Made by a program: the position numbers and the translations under genes. Positions 47,704 through 56,086 of a stretch of 64,000 nt of DNA are shown piece by piece. The notes below the pieces were generated by a model. The model saw nothing but the letters and a program-made list of their open reading frames with translations. It was not told the origin of the DNA and searched no databases. The DNA comes from an uncultured Pseudomonadales bacterium (lineage in GTDB: Bacteria; Pseudomonadota; Gammaproteobacteria; Pseudomonadales; Porticoccaceae): NCBI GenBank assembly GCA_943788875.1, contig CALSSA010000001.1:1-64000 (forward strand), read 5' to 3'. Each line of letters begins with the position of its first letter. Position 1 is the stretch's first letter.

Positions 47704-48235
47704 TCACTTTTGAGGTTTTGAAGCGCATAACACTGGCATATGTGCAGCCTTCTGACTATCCTGCGAGGAAAAGATGAACTGAGCACCGTTACCGATTCCA
47801 GAGACAGTAGAGTTGTATAAAATATATCGGTTGGTTGACTGGGTGGAAAAATCAGGCAGTTGGCAGACCTCTAAACCACCAACTACATCAGCTTGGGTGC
47901 CTAAATTCACTAGTTGGTACTCAGCATCACCAGAGATTAGCGCCTGAAGGCACATCGACCACAATAGGCACATAGCTAGCACAGTCAGGCTCTGAATCTG
48001 TCAAACCAAAGTTAAAGTCACCCTCTGCCACAGACACCGTTGAGGGCTCATTTACATCCCTTAAGCCATTGAAATTAAGATCAAGAAATACCCTGGCACC
48101 AGAGATATAACCATCTATTGCCTTGCCTGAAACATCTGTTGAGCTTTCACTTGACCCATTTGAATTAGCTGAACCACCGCCACCGCAGCTTGCTATAGAG
48201 AGAATCAGCAGGAAAGAAGGAATAAGTCTAGTCAT
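47704..48235 (-). pseudogene. Frameshifted lipoprotein gene
   Basis: Two minus-strand frames together make one protein. The first part (from 48235) has a lipoprotein signal with lipobox ASC-GGGG and a domain with AIDGYISGARVFLDLNFNG, seen in bacterial surface lipoproteins that carry Ca-binding-like DLNFNGxxD motifs. The frame ends early (VPSGANLW then stop), while the other frame continues ISGDAEYQLVNLG to 47704. Removing one A at about 47942-47943 would join VPSGA to ISGDAEYQ and give about 176 residues. This could be a true mutation or an assembly error. Confidence 0.7.
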
Positions 48236-48567
48236 TAAATAGAGCCTTTGTTATTGTTAAAGCGCAGTAAAATCTAGCACGTTTTATTCGCTAGCGAATA
48301 GATTAAGCAAAACAACTGCTTGATACAGTAAAGAAGAACGCACGAATCCAAATAGTAAGGTTATTTATCACGGCCTAGGGAAAAGCACCAGAAACTGCCA
48401 TGCCAGGGCGACATTGTTCGCTCGAGAATCCTATCAGATTGGCCTGTGCGAGAAAGTGTGGCGGTCGAGGATGCGAGATTCCTCAGCAAGCAAGGTTTGC
48501 CATCGGCACTTAGTTTTCAGTATGGTTACCCTGTCCAAAATATTCAGTCAATTCAGGAACACTGGTT
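48236..48567 (+). other. Intergenic stretch with an open frame lacking a start
   Basis: From 48359 one frame stays open for 113 codons to 48697, encoding CQGDIVRSRILSDWPVRESV and DARFLSKQGLPSALSFQYGY, which look protein-like, but no ATG or ribosome-binding site precedes it; the first GTG is at 48446. It overlaps the next gene in another frame. It may be a gene remnant. I do not call it as a CDS. Confidence 0.25.
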
Positions 48568-48942
48568 ATGGTCTTTAAGGATAGTCATTATATTGAGCTG
48601 TATAAATGGCGGCTGCGTTCTGAAACCTGTGGTAGCAGCCCCGAAATCAGACAGCAGGCCGCTAAAAGAGAGCTGGATATGCGCCTGGAGGAGATAAGCA
48701 GAAGAAAGAAGGTGCAAAAGACGCTGATAATAATGACCTATATTGTTGCTGCCATTTTCTCTCTCGTTCAGGGCCTCGGATTGGTCGCTGCATGTTTGAT
48801 GCATGTTGCGGCATTCACCTATGGCAAATACTGTTATATCGATAGATGTGAAATGTATGCTTACGAGACAGCTTTGGGGCAGTGGGAAGCGGAGGGCAAA
48901 CCATCCGATCCGCCACCAAACAAAGACGGCAATACAGCTTAG
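48568..48942 (+). CDS. Small two-helix membrane protein of unknown function
   Basis: This 124-residue protein has a charged N-terminal part (about 1-48) with a helical segment rich in R, K and E, two hydrophobic helices (about 51-70 and 71-88) and a polar proline-rich tail. An AGGAA site precedes the ATG. No family is recognised. It precedes another small membrane protein (49078-49380) on the same strand by 135 bp. Confidence 0.55.
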   Translation: MVFKDSHYIELYKWRLRSETCGSSPEIRQQAAKRELDMRLEEISRRKKVQKTLIIMTYIVAAIFSLVQGLGLVAACLMHVAAFTYGKYCYIDRCEMYAYETALGQWEAEGKPSDPPPNKDGNTA

Positions 48943-49077
48943 TCAGACTACTATTTTAACCGGACACGAAAGCCGCTGATTTAGTGCCTGATCCAAATAT
49001 TTTTCTCTGGCGTAGTCTACTAAGGACTCCCAAAAAAATAATAGATTGAATCAATTCAACAGAGTAAGGGTAAGCTT

Positions 49078-49380
49078 ATGAAAACTAAACTGGCATTTCT
49101 CTGGTTCTATGACTGTTACAACATGGTTATGGACCACAATAAAAACCCATTGCGCAATATTCCTGATCCGGTTTCCCGTATGTGGGTTATGACTGTGCTT
49201 GCCTGGATGTGGTCGGTGGTATTTGGCGCCTACCTGGGAAGCGTTATCTATATGGGCATTAGTATCGCGTCGCACTTTATACTGATATTTATGGTCGCTT
49301 TCACTGCTGCCATCTTCTACGATGCTGAAAAACGCCATGATAGCTGGCTGCTGCAGCTGCGTGCTCTGCAACACCAATAA
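49078..49380 (+). CDS. Small inner-membrane protein of unknown function
   Basis: This 100-residue protein has an N-terminal amphipathic region with KNPLRNIPDPVSRMWVM and two membrane helices (about 36-57 and 59-80), then a short basic tail. A GGG-containing site lies 7 bp upstream of the ATG and an intrinsic terminator follows 16 bp after the stop, which supports it as a real gene. Homologues in related marine gammaproteobacteria seem plausible but I cannot check. Confidence 0.65.
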   Translation: MKTKLAFLWFYDCYNMVMDHNKNPLRNIPDPVSRMWVMTVLAWMWSVVFGAYLGSVIYMGISIASHFILIFMVAFTAAIFYDAEKRHDSWLLQLRALQHQ

Positions 49381-49395
49381 ACGCTGAGCCATTGA

Positions 49396-49425
49396 AAACC
49401 CGCTGCCCGCAGCGGGTTTCTCGTT
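49396..49425 (+). terminator. Intrinsic terminator
   Basis: AACCCGCT-GCCCGC-AGCGGGTT hairpin followed by a T-rich run, 16 bp after the small membrane protein gene. Confidence 0.8.
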
Positions 49426-49510
49426 TCTAGAAACTGCCCCACCAGTTTTAGAACCCCTCCTTAGGCTGTTAGACTAAGAACGAACTAACCTGATTAAAGC
49501 GTCTAACACT

Positions 49511-49804
49511 ATGACCCAATCATCTGACCAAACCGAAATCGAAGCATCTGCCTTTCGCCGACTACTGCAACATCTAGACGATCATAAAGAGGTGCAGAAT
49601 ATCGACCTGATGATTCTCGCTGATTTCTGCCGCAACTGCCTCAGCAAGTGGTATGTGACTGCTGCGGAGGAGAGAGGCGTTGCCATTGACTACGAGCAGG
49701 CGCGGGAAATTATCTATGGCATGCCCTACAGCGAGTGGAAGGATAAACACCAACCACCCGCCAATGCTGAGCAGCTTGAGGCCTTCGCGGCGCGCCAGAA
49801 ATAG
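49511..49804 (+). CDS. DUF1244-family protein
   Basis: This 97-residue cytoplasmic protein carries the DUF1244 core FRRLLQHLDDHKEVQNIDLM, FCRNCLSKWY (two cysteines near 40 and 43) and GMPYSEWKDKHQ. A structure of the family shows a small helical fold, but its function is unknown. The gene ends 1 bp before the convergent cysteine synthase gene's stop. Confidence 0.9.
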   Translation: MTQSSDQTEIEASAFRRLLQHLDDHKEVQNIDLMILADFCRNCLSKWYVTAAEERGVAIDYEQAREIIYGMPYSEWKDKHQPPANAEQLEAFAARQK

Positions 49805-49805
49805 A

Positions 49806-50882
49806 CTATTCGTTAAGGTGGAACCCCGGTGTTGACTGGGACAGGGCCAGCTCTGCCTCATCCATATCTTCACCCACGTCCTCAAACAAAGGTGATGACA
49901 GGTAGCGCTCTCCGGTGTCTGGCAACATGCACAGAATAACTGTCCCTGGCTCTGCGTTCTTGGCGATATCCAGTGCCACGGAGAATGTTGAACCACCGGA
50001 TATACCGGTAAAAATACCTTCTTTTTGTGCCAGTAGCTTGGACGCTTCTATACCATCCTGAGAATCAATAGGCACCAGCTGATCAAAGCGGTTTTGATCA
50101 ATGGATTCCTGTAGTACAGCTGGAATAAAGTCCGGAGTCCAACCCTGAATCATATGGGGCTCAAAGGCTGGGTGGCTACCTGCTGGTGCGCCGCCAGCTG
50201 TGCGCTCCTGGACCTGACCACTCTGTATAAGCTGGGCATTGGCCGGCTCGCTTAGCACGATCTTGGTCTCTGGACGCTCAGCTCTAAGCACTTTAGCGAC
50301 ACCGGAAAAAGTGCCTCCTGTGCCGTAACCTGTTACCCAATAGTCGAGGCGGTCCCCTGCAAAGTCAGCAAGTATCTCTCGCGCTGTGGTGTTTTCATGG
50401 ATCTTGGCATTGGCGTCAGTCTCAAACTGTCGCGCCAAAAACCAGCCGTTGGCGGCAGCGAGTTCGACGGCTTTTTGGTAACAGCCCATGGCTTTGTCGG
50501 CTTTTGGTGTGAGGACCACCTGAGCACCCAAAAAGCGCATCAACTTGCGTCGCTCGATGGACACGCTGGTGGGCATAGTGGCGATAAATGGATAACCTTT
50601 GGCGGCACATACCATGGCCAGTCCAACGCCCGTGTTGCCGCTGGTGGCTTCAATAACAGTCTGGCCAGGCTTGAGCTGGCCGCTGCGCTCTGCCTCTTCA
50701 ATAATACTGATTGCTAACCGGTCTTTGACCGACCCGGCTGGGTTAAAGAATTCAGCTTTTACATAGAGCCGCACATTGTCCGGTACCTGAGTTTTTACTT
50801 GCACACAGGGTGTGTCACCTATGGTGTCTAATATGCTGCTGTATAATTTTCCGCGCCCTTCTGTGCGCCTTGAGTCCGCCAT
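49806..50882 (-). CDS. Cysteine synthase (O-acetylserine sulfhydrylase)
   Basis: This 358-residue PLP enzyme makes cysteine from O-acetylserine and sulfide. The PLP lysine is K53 in PAGSVKDRLA; the substrate loop is ATSGNTGVGLA (about 79-89), and the phosphate loop is GTGGTFSG. CysK versus CysM cannot be settled: the segment TPDFIPAVLQESID resembles CysK. The 15 extra N-terminal residues (SRRTEGRGK) and a C-terminal acidic tail are unusual relative to the usual 310-320. Confidence 0.9.
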   Translation of the reverse strand: MADSRRTEGRGKLYSSILDTIGDTPCVQVKTQVPDNVRLYVKAEFFNPAGSVKDRLAISIIEEAERSGQLKPGQTVIEATSGNTGVGLAMVCAAKGYPFIATMPTSVSIERRKLMRFLGAQVVLTPKADKAMGCYQKAVELAAANGWFLARQFETDANAKIHENTTAREILADFAGDRLDYWVTGYGTGGTFSGVAKVLRAERPETKIVLSEPANAQLIQSGQVQERTAGGAPAGSHPAFEPHMIQGWTPDFIPAVLQESIDQNRFDQLVPIDSQDGIEASKLLAQKEGIFTGISGGSTFSVALDIAKNAEPGTVILCMLPDTGERYLSSPLFEDVGEDMDEAELALSQSTPGFHLNE

Positions 50883-50938
50883 GGGAATTGCTCCTTGTCA
50901 TTTGATTAGCTATAGACAGAAGCATAGAGCAAAGCGAG

Positions 50939-51508
50939 TCAATCGTAAAAGCCGATTTCAGCGACATCAATCTCGGCCTGATAATCACTGCCAAAGGCGA
51001 CGACGCCAATGCTGCGTATGGAGCCTGCCACAATCGTTGATCTCAACCATGAACTGGATCGCGTAAACTCGGCCAGGGGTAGTCGAATAATTTGCCAGTC
51101 CTCTGATGCTCTAAAGCTCGCCTGATAATACTGCCAGGGCAGCAATGTGCCGGCGGTGCGCAAATGGATAAAATAGCCGGCGGAGTTACCGCGCACCCGG
51201 AGGTAGACCCCCTGTGCTGATTCGATGGCACCTTTATCGATGGTTTTGCGAAACTGGATAAAGCCACCATTATTTTCGGTACTGACTCGACCTGACATGC
51301 GCGCGTATTTCTCGCCGTCCTGCTGCTCAAATTGAAGCTGCCCCTGTGACACGCCGCCCATCACCTGATCGCTGACATAAGTCCATCGCTGCTGCGGATC
51401 TGCCTCGAATTTATCAGTCTGCATAGTATCGGCTAGAGTCAGAGGCGCTGTAAAACCGATTGCACCACATACCATGCTTAAGGTTATTGCGCCAAAAAAC
51501 TTGTTCAT
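50939..51508 (-). CDS. CIA30-domain protein, secreted
   Basis: This 189-residue protein has a signal peptide (residues 1-26, GAIGFTAPLTLA) and a jelly-roll domain of the CIA30 type: RWTYVSDQVMGGVSQGQLQF, then NNGGFIQFRKTI and later VYLRVRGNSAGYFIHL. Mitochondrial CIA30 is a complex I assembly factor, but bacterial secreted forms have unknown roles and probably bind carbohydrate or a hydrophobic ligand. It lies 20 bp downstream of the TIGR03643-like gene in the same orientation. Confidence 0.85.
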   Translation of the reverse strand: MNKFFGAITLSMVCGAIGFTAPLTLADTMQTDKFEADPQQRWTYVSDQVMGGVSQGQLQFEQQDGEKYARMSGRVSTENNGGFIQFRKTIDKGAIESAQGVYLRVRGNSAGYFIHLRTAGTLLPWQYYQASFRASEDWQIIRLPLAEFTRSSSWLRSTIVAGSIRSIGVVAFGSDYQAEIDVAEIGFYD

Positions 51509-51527
51509 AACAGGCCTCCATAAGGGC

Positions 51528-51809
51528 TTATCGTTTGTATTGTGTTGGGCAGTATCCGCGACTGACGTCCGGCGAACGTAGGGAAAGGTGTTTAGTTTTA
51601 CGGCTGGTCACGCGCTTGCGCCACAATCGGAATGACCTTGGCTTAAGCTGCCCACGCATAAGATTGATCACTGAAGACTCATTGAGACCAAAGTTAAACT
51701 CTATAGCTTCAAATGGTGTGCGATCTTCCCAGGCCATTTCTACAATTCGCGATGTCTCGCTCGCTGTGAATAGCGCCTGAGACCTTTGGCTGGCGGGCAA
51801 TGATGGCAT
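51528..51809 (-). CDS. TIGR03643/DUF2805-family protein
   Basis: This 93-residue basic protein has the family core ETSRIVEMAWEDRTPFEAIE, then FGLNESSVINLMRGQLKP and a WRKRVTSRKTKH basic patch. It has a helix-turn-helix-like layout, and a DNA-binding role is often suggested but not shown. An operon with the CIA30 gene seems likely. Confidence 0.85.
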   Translation of the reverse strand: MPSLPASQRSQALFTASETSRIVEMAWEDRTPFEAIEFNFGLNESSVINLMRGQLKPRSFRLWRKRVTSRKTKHLSLRSPDVSRGYCPTQYKR

Positions 51810-52004
51810 AATCAGAGTAAACCTTTGGCAACAGATGATACTATAAGTACGTACAATATGGCTGTTTGTATCAGCTTAAATGAGGGCAGAAAAGAACCTC
51901 TGCTACCTGTTATTTTGGCTAAAAAGTATTTATAGTCTGGTAGCAACAACAATAAAAGTCATCACTGCAAACTTGCAGACCAAAGAAATGACTGGAGGCC
52001 TACC

Positions 52005-53183
52005 GTGATCACATATTCTATTGAAGATGCTCAAAAAGGACCTATTACTTACAGCGACAAGAAGCGCTATCTGTGGCTGATCTCAGTCATTATGCCAACC
52101 TTTCCTCTAATGGGCGTGTTTATCTTTTACCAAACCGGCCTGGAATGGACGCTGTGTCTGCCATTGATCATTAACTATACCATCCTACCTGTGCTTGACT
52201 GGCTGGTCGGCAGTGATGAGAACAATCCGCCGGAAGAGCTTGTACCTCAGCTGGAAGCCGATACTTACTACCGCTTTTTAACCTACATTACCGTGCCACT
52301 GCACTTTGTGGTGTTGATCGCATTGGCCTATGTGGTGGGCACCAATAATTTGAGTTGGTGGTCTATTCTGGTGACTGCCATCATTGCTGGTGGCTATAGC
52401 GGACTGGGTATTAACACTGCCCATGAGCTGGGCCATAAACAGACTGCCATTGAGCAGCTGCTGGCCAAAATCACTTTGGCTGTGCCCGCCTATGGGCATT
52501 TTTGTGTCGAGCATAACGGCGGCCATCATGTTCTGGTCGCAACGCCTGATGATCCTGCCAGCTCCCGCCTGGGTGAATCTATCTATGGGTTTACTCTGCG
52601 TGAGATTCCCGGGACCTTCGCCAGAGGCTGGAATCTGGAGAAAAACAGACTGCAAAAACAGGGTAAAAAGACCTGGTCTACGTACAACAATATTCTACAA
52701 TCCTATTTATTGAGTGCCCTATTACAGGGTAGTTTGATCTATAGCTTCGGCTGGGTGATGCTACCCTTCTTGGCTGTTCACAACTTCTGGGCCTGGTTCC
52801 AACTTACCTCGGCCAATTATATTGAGCACTATGGCCTGCTGCGTGAGAAACAAGAAAATGGCCGCTATGAGCGCTGCCAGCCCCATCATTCCTGGAATGC
52901 CAATTACATTATGAGCAATCTTGCACTGTTTCATCTTGAGCGCCATTCCGACCATCATGCCAACCCTATTCGCCGCTACCAGAGCCTGCGCAATTTTGCG
53001 CATATACCAGAACTGCCCAATGGCTATTACGGTATGTATATGTTGGCCTACATTCCCTGGCTGTGGTATCGGGTTATGGACCACAGAGTACTGGCTCTGC
53101 CACATATTAATGGGGATCTCTCCAAGGTCAATATAGCGCCTCATAAACGAGCCGAAATACTCGCCCGCTACGGTTCGAACTAA
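52005..53183 (+). CDS. alkB: Alkane 1-monooxygenase AlkB
   Basis: This 392-residue integral-membrane di-iron hydroxylase oxidises medium-chain alkanes to 1-alcohols with rubredoxin and rubredoxin reductase. All histidine boxes are present: HELGHK at 140-145, EHNGGHH at 169-175 with ATPDDPASSR following, the HYG motif NYIEHYGLLR at 271-280 and LERHSDHH at 311-318. Five to six helices are seen. The start is GTG with a GGAGG site 6 bp upstream. No rubredoxin gene is in the window. A TonB receptor follows 291 bp downstream in the same direction and could serve hydrocarbon uptake. Confidence 0.96.
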   Translation: MITYSIEDAQKGPITYSDKKRYLWLISVIMPTFPLMGVFIFYQTGLEWTLCLPLIINYTILPVLDWLVGSDENNPPEELVPQLEADTYYRFLTYITVPLHFVVLIALAYVVGTNNLSWWSILVTAIIAGGYSGLGINTAHELGHKQTAIEQLLAKITLAVPAYGHFCVEHNGGHHVLVATPDDPASSRLGESIYGFTLREIPGTFARGWNLEKNRLQKQGKKTWSTYNNILQSYLLSALLQGSLIYSFGWVMLPFLAVHNFWAWFQLTSANYIEHYGLLREKQENGRYERCQPHHSWNANYIMSNLALFHLERHSDHHANPIRRYQSLRNFAHIPELPNGYYGMYMLAYIPWLWYRVMDHRVLALPHINGDLSKVNIAPHKRAEILARYGSN

Positions 53184-53474
53184 GCCATTCACTCTCCTTA
53201 CACCTCTGACTACTCCAGCCCGTTTGGAGTGGTCAGGACCCTTCCCGATGCCCTAAATTGACGCCTTTAGTACTCAATTCGTTCGAATGGATATCATCCA
53301 TCAAAAAATTAAAGCAATTTAACCACAAACAGCAGAAATACTATGTATACAGCTTGATATAGGTTGCACTACTGAATAGAGTACCGTCCGGTTAAGTTAG
53401 AGTCTTAAATACAGGTCTTTAGCGGAACTCAAGATATTTAGATTTAAACAACAATTCAACTCCCGAGGAAAAAA
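53184..53474 (+). other. Intergenic region upstream of the TonB receptor
   Basis: This 291-bp AT-rich region holds the presumed promoter of the receptor gene and a ribosome-binding site (GAGGAAAAAA) just before its ATG. A short inverted repeat CCAGCCCGTTTGGAGTGGTC near 53217-53236 has no T-run and is not a clear terminator for alkB. Confidence 0.4.
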
Positions 53475-56012
53475 ATGAATTTTATTCATTCTAAAAAATT
53501 ATGTCTTTCTATCGCTATCGCCGGTGCGTTAACGACAGGAATGGCTCAGGCAGCTATTGATGAAATTATTGTCACAGCTAACAAGAGAGAACAATCACTA
53601 CAGGATGTACCGGTAAGTGTAACCGTTACCAGTGGCGAAACAATTCAACGCGCCAGCATTGTCGACTTGGTCGATCTGCAGACGTCTGTACCATCTCTGC
53701 GTGTAAACCAGCTGCAAAGCTCCGCACAGACCAACTTTACGATTCGTGGCTACGGAAACGGTGCCAACAACCCAGGAATTGAGCCCGCAGTAGCTGTTTA
53801 TATTGATGGCGTTGCCAGAACTCGATCAGCTTCAGCGCTGGCCGACTTACCCGCTGTACAGCGTATTGAGGTTCTTAGCGGTCCCCAGTCAACGCTGTTC
53901 GGTAAGAATGCGTCTGCTGGTGTTATCAGTGTCACCACAATGCTTCCTGAAGACCAACTTGGCGGCATGATCGAAGCAACCACAGGCAACTACGGCACCC
54001 GCATCATGAAAGGTACCGTCACCGGGCCAATCAGCGACACTATGTCATACAGACTGTCCGCCAGCGATAATTCATCAGACGGTTATGGCACCAACATCAC
54101 TACTGGTGCTGGCGTTAACTCCAGAGATCGCAGTGCCATCCGTGGACAGCTTTTGATCGAACCTGCCGACGACTTAACTATTCGAGTGATTGGTGATTAC
54201 AACGAAATTGATGAAATATGTTGCTCTGCAAGTTCTTTGACCTATGGAGGCGCCTCAGGAGTTGCTTCTATTATCGCCGCAGATAATGGTTTTGCTACTA
54301 CTCCAGTAGATCCGTGGGCACGAGATCTAAATATGAACTTTGACCCGTCGAACAAGTTGGTGGGTAAGGGCTTGTCAATTCAAATTGACAAAGACTACGA
54401 TTTTGCGACTTTGACATCTATTACTTCTGTTAGAGACCAGTCTTTGAGATCTAATTTTGATGCGGACTTCAGTGCAGCAGATATTTTGGGCGAGAATCGC
54501 GTCGATTATGATTTCGAGAACTTTACCCAAGAGATTCGCTTAACGTCCGATGGAGATGGCGACCTGCAATGGATGGTTGGTTTGTTCCACTCAGACGAGC
54601 AAGTAGAAAGCTTCCGTACCCTTAAATACGGCAATGATGTTTTCCCATTTGCTGACTTCTTAATTGGTTCGGCACTAGCGCCAGAAGGTACTGCACCAGC
54701 AGATATCACTGGCGGTTTAGCACCAGTAGCTACGATCCTCACCCTAATGGGAGCTGCCGAGCAGACAGCGCTAGCTGGAGATCTAGCTGGAGCAGCGGCT
54801 ATCGGCGCTTTAGCAGCACCGGGTACAGACCCCGCTGTGATAGGTGCTTTCCTTGTCGATGCTGGACTCGCCGCTGTACCTGGCCAAATGGTTGGTACCT
54901 GGTTTGTCCCTGGCACTGGTTTAATAGCCGAGGGATTCGATTTGGATGCAGTAGCCACGTCGATCTTCACGCAGCTCGATTACAATGTTTCTGACAACCT
55001 CAGGGTCACTCTTGGCCTAAACTACACTGAAGACGAAAAAACAGTTGTTTCAGCGGTAGAAATTGTTGATCCATTTGCAGAGCTACCACTCGCAGGCACA
55101 GCACTCGATGACCTTACAGGCTTGCAGCTGATTCCTCCATTCCCAGCATATGGTGGCGATGCGGATGAGACAGGTCGGTTTAAATCAGATGATTTGACTC
55201 ATACATTCCGTGTGGCTTACAACATGAATGATTCAGTTACTGTTTATGCCAGCCACTCAACGGGTTTCAAAGCAACTTCTATCAACATGTCTGTCGATGG
55301 TCGCACGCCTGGTAACCGCACAGCGGATCCCGAGGAAGCAACTAATATTGAAATTGGTTTAAAAGCCGTTTTTGATAATGGCTATGTCAATATTGCATTG
55401 TTCGAGCAGTCAATTGAAGGATTCCAGTCCAATGTCTTTGGCGGAACCGGGTTTAATCTGGAAAATGCCGGTAAAGAAACCCACGAGGGCCTAGAACTAG
55501 ACGGTATGTATGCCCTGTCTGATGATCTGGTTATTGGATTTTCTGCAATGTACATAGATGCAGTATATGACGAATTCCTCAATGGAACCTGCGACGCTAC
55601 TGGTCTGTCTGATCCTGAGTTTGCGTGCCCAACTGGTGCATCAACTATTGATCTGAGCGGCAATTCACCTGCTGGCATTCACGAACTAAGCTATAACGTA
55701 AACGCTACGTATAGCTTTTCAATGCCTCGCGGTGGCAATGGTTTCTTCAGAGTTGAGTATCTCCATGAGAAAGACGTTAAGCTTGCTGATCTGATCCCTT
55801 TCAGCATTGCCAAGCGTGGCTCTGACAACCTCAATGCCAGTCTGGGCTTTACCAGCGCTGATGGGGAATGGGATGCGATGCTGTGGGGTCGCAACCTGAC
55901 CGATCACGAGAGCTTGATCTCTGCGTTCCCAACGCCTGCGCAACCAGGTAGCTTCAGCGGATATCCAAATGCTCCACGCACCTATGGTTTCACCCTGCGC
56001 AAGAACTTCTAA
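53475..56012 (+). CDS. TonB-dependent outer-membrane receptor
   Basis: This 845-residue protein has a signal peptide (to about residue 27), a TonB box IDEIIVTA (29-36), a plug domain (about 45-160; FTIRGYG and IEVLSGPQSTLFGKNASAG) and a beta-barrel ending in RTYGFTLRKNF with the terminal phenylalanine needed for BAM insertion. Residues about 390-490 form an alanine/glycine-rich hydrophobic insertion, unusual in a barrel loop. The ligand is unknown. Adjacency to alkB and the same orientation suggest alkane or lipid uptake, though siderophore or polymer uptake is possible. Confidence 0.93.
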   Translation: MNFIHSKKLCLSIAIAGALTTGMAQAAIDEIIVTANKREQSLQDVPVSVTVTSGETIQRASIVDLVDLQTSVPSLRVNQLQSSAQTNFTIRGYGNGANNPGIEPAVAVYIDGVARTRSASALADLPAVQRIEVLSGPQSTLFGKNASAGVISVTTMLPEDQLGGMIEATTGNYGTRIMKGTVTGPISDTMSYRLSASDNSSDGYGTNITTGAGVNSRDRSAIRGQLLIEPADDLTIRVIGDYNEIDEICCSASSLTYGGASGVASIIAADNGFATTPVDPWARDLNMNFDPSNKLVGKGLSIQIDKDYDFATLTSITSVRDQSLRSNFDADFSAADILGENRVDYDFENFTQEIRLTSDGDGDLQWMVGLFHSDEQVESFRTLKYGNDVFPFADFLIGSALAPEGTAPADITGGLAPVATILTLMGAAEQTALAGDLAGAAAIGALAAPGTDPAVIGAFLVDAGLAAVPGQMVGTWFVPGTGLIAEGFDLDAVATSIFTQLDYNVSDNLRVTLGLNYTEDEKTVVSAVEIVDPFAELPLAGTALDDLTGLQLIPPFPAYGGDADETGRFKSDDLTHTFRVAYNMNDSVTVYASHSTGFKATSINMSVDGRTPGNRTADPEEATNIEIGLKAVFDNGYVNIALFEQSIEGFQSNVFGGTGFNLENAGKETHEGLELDGMYALSDDLVIGFSAMYIDAVYDEFLNGTCDATGLSDPEFACPTGASTIDLSGNSPAGIHELSYNVNATYSFSMPRGGNGFFRVEYLHEKDVKLADLIPFSIAKRGSDNLNASLGFTSADGEWDAMLWGRNLTDHESLISAFPTPAQPGSFSGYPNAPRTYGFTLRKNF

Positions 56013-56032
56013 AGCGCAATTAAAGAAGAGCC

Positions 56033-56067
56033 AAAAAAGGGCAACTCATTTGAGTTGCCCTTTTTTA
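56033..56067 (+). terminator. Intrinsic terminator of the TonB receptor gene
   Basis: AAAAAAGGGCAACTCA-N5-GTTGCCCTTTTTT forms a strong hairpin with flanking A and T runs, 21 bp after the receptor stop. It is bidirectional and can also end the convergent kbl transcript. Confidence 0.9.
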
Positions 56068-56086
56068 TTGGCCCCTCGAAATTGAT

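Noticed and set aside
42829-49400. Defence or toxin-antitoxin island
   Set aside because: None of the proteins shows a nuclease, toxin, antitoxin, methylase or ATPase motif; they look like surface and membrane proteins.
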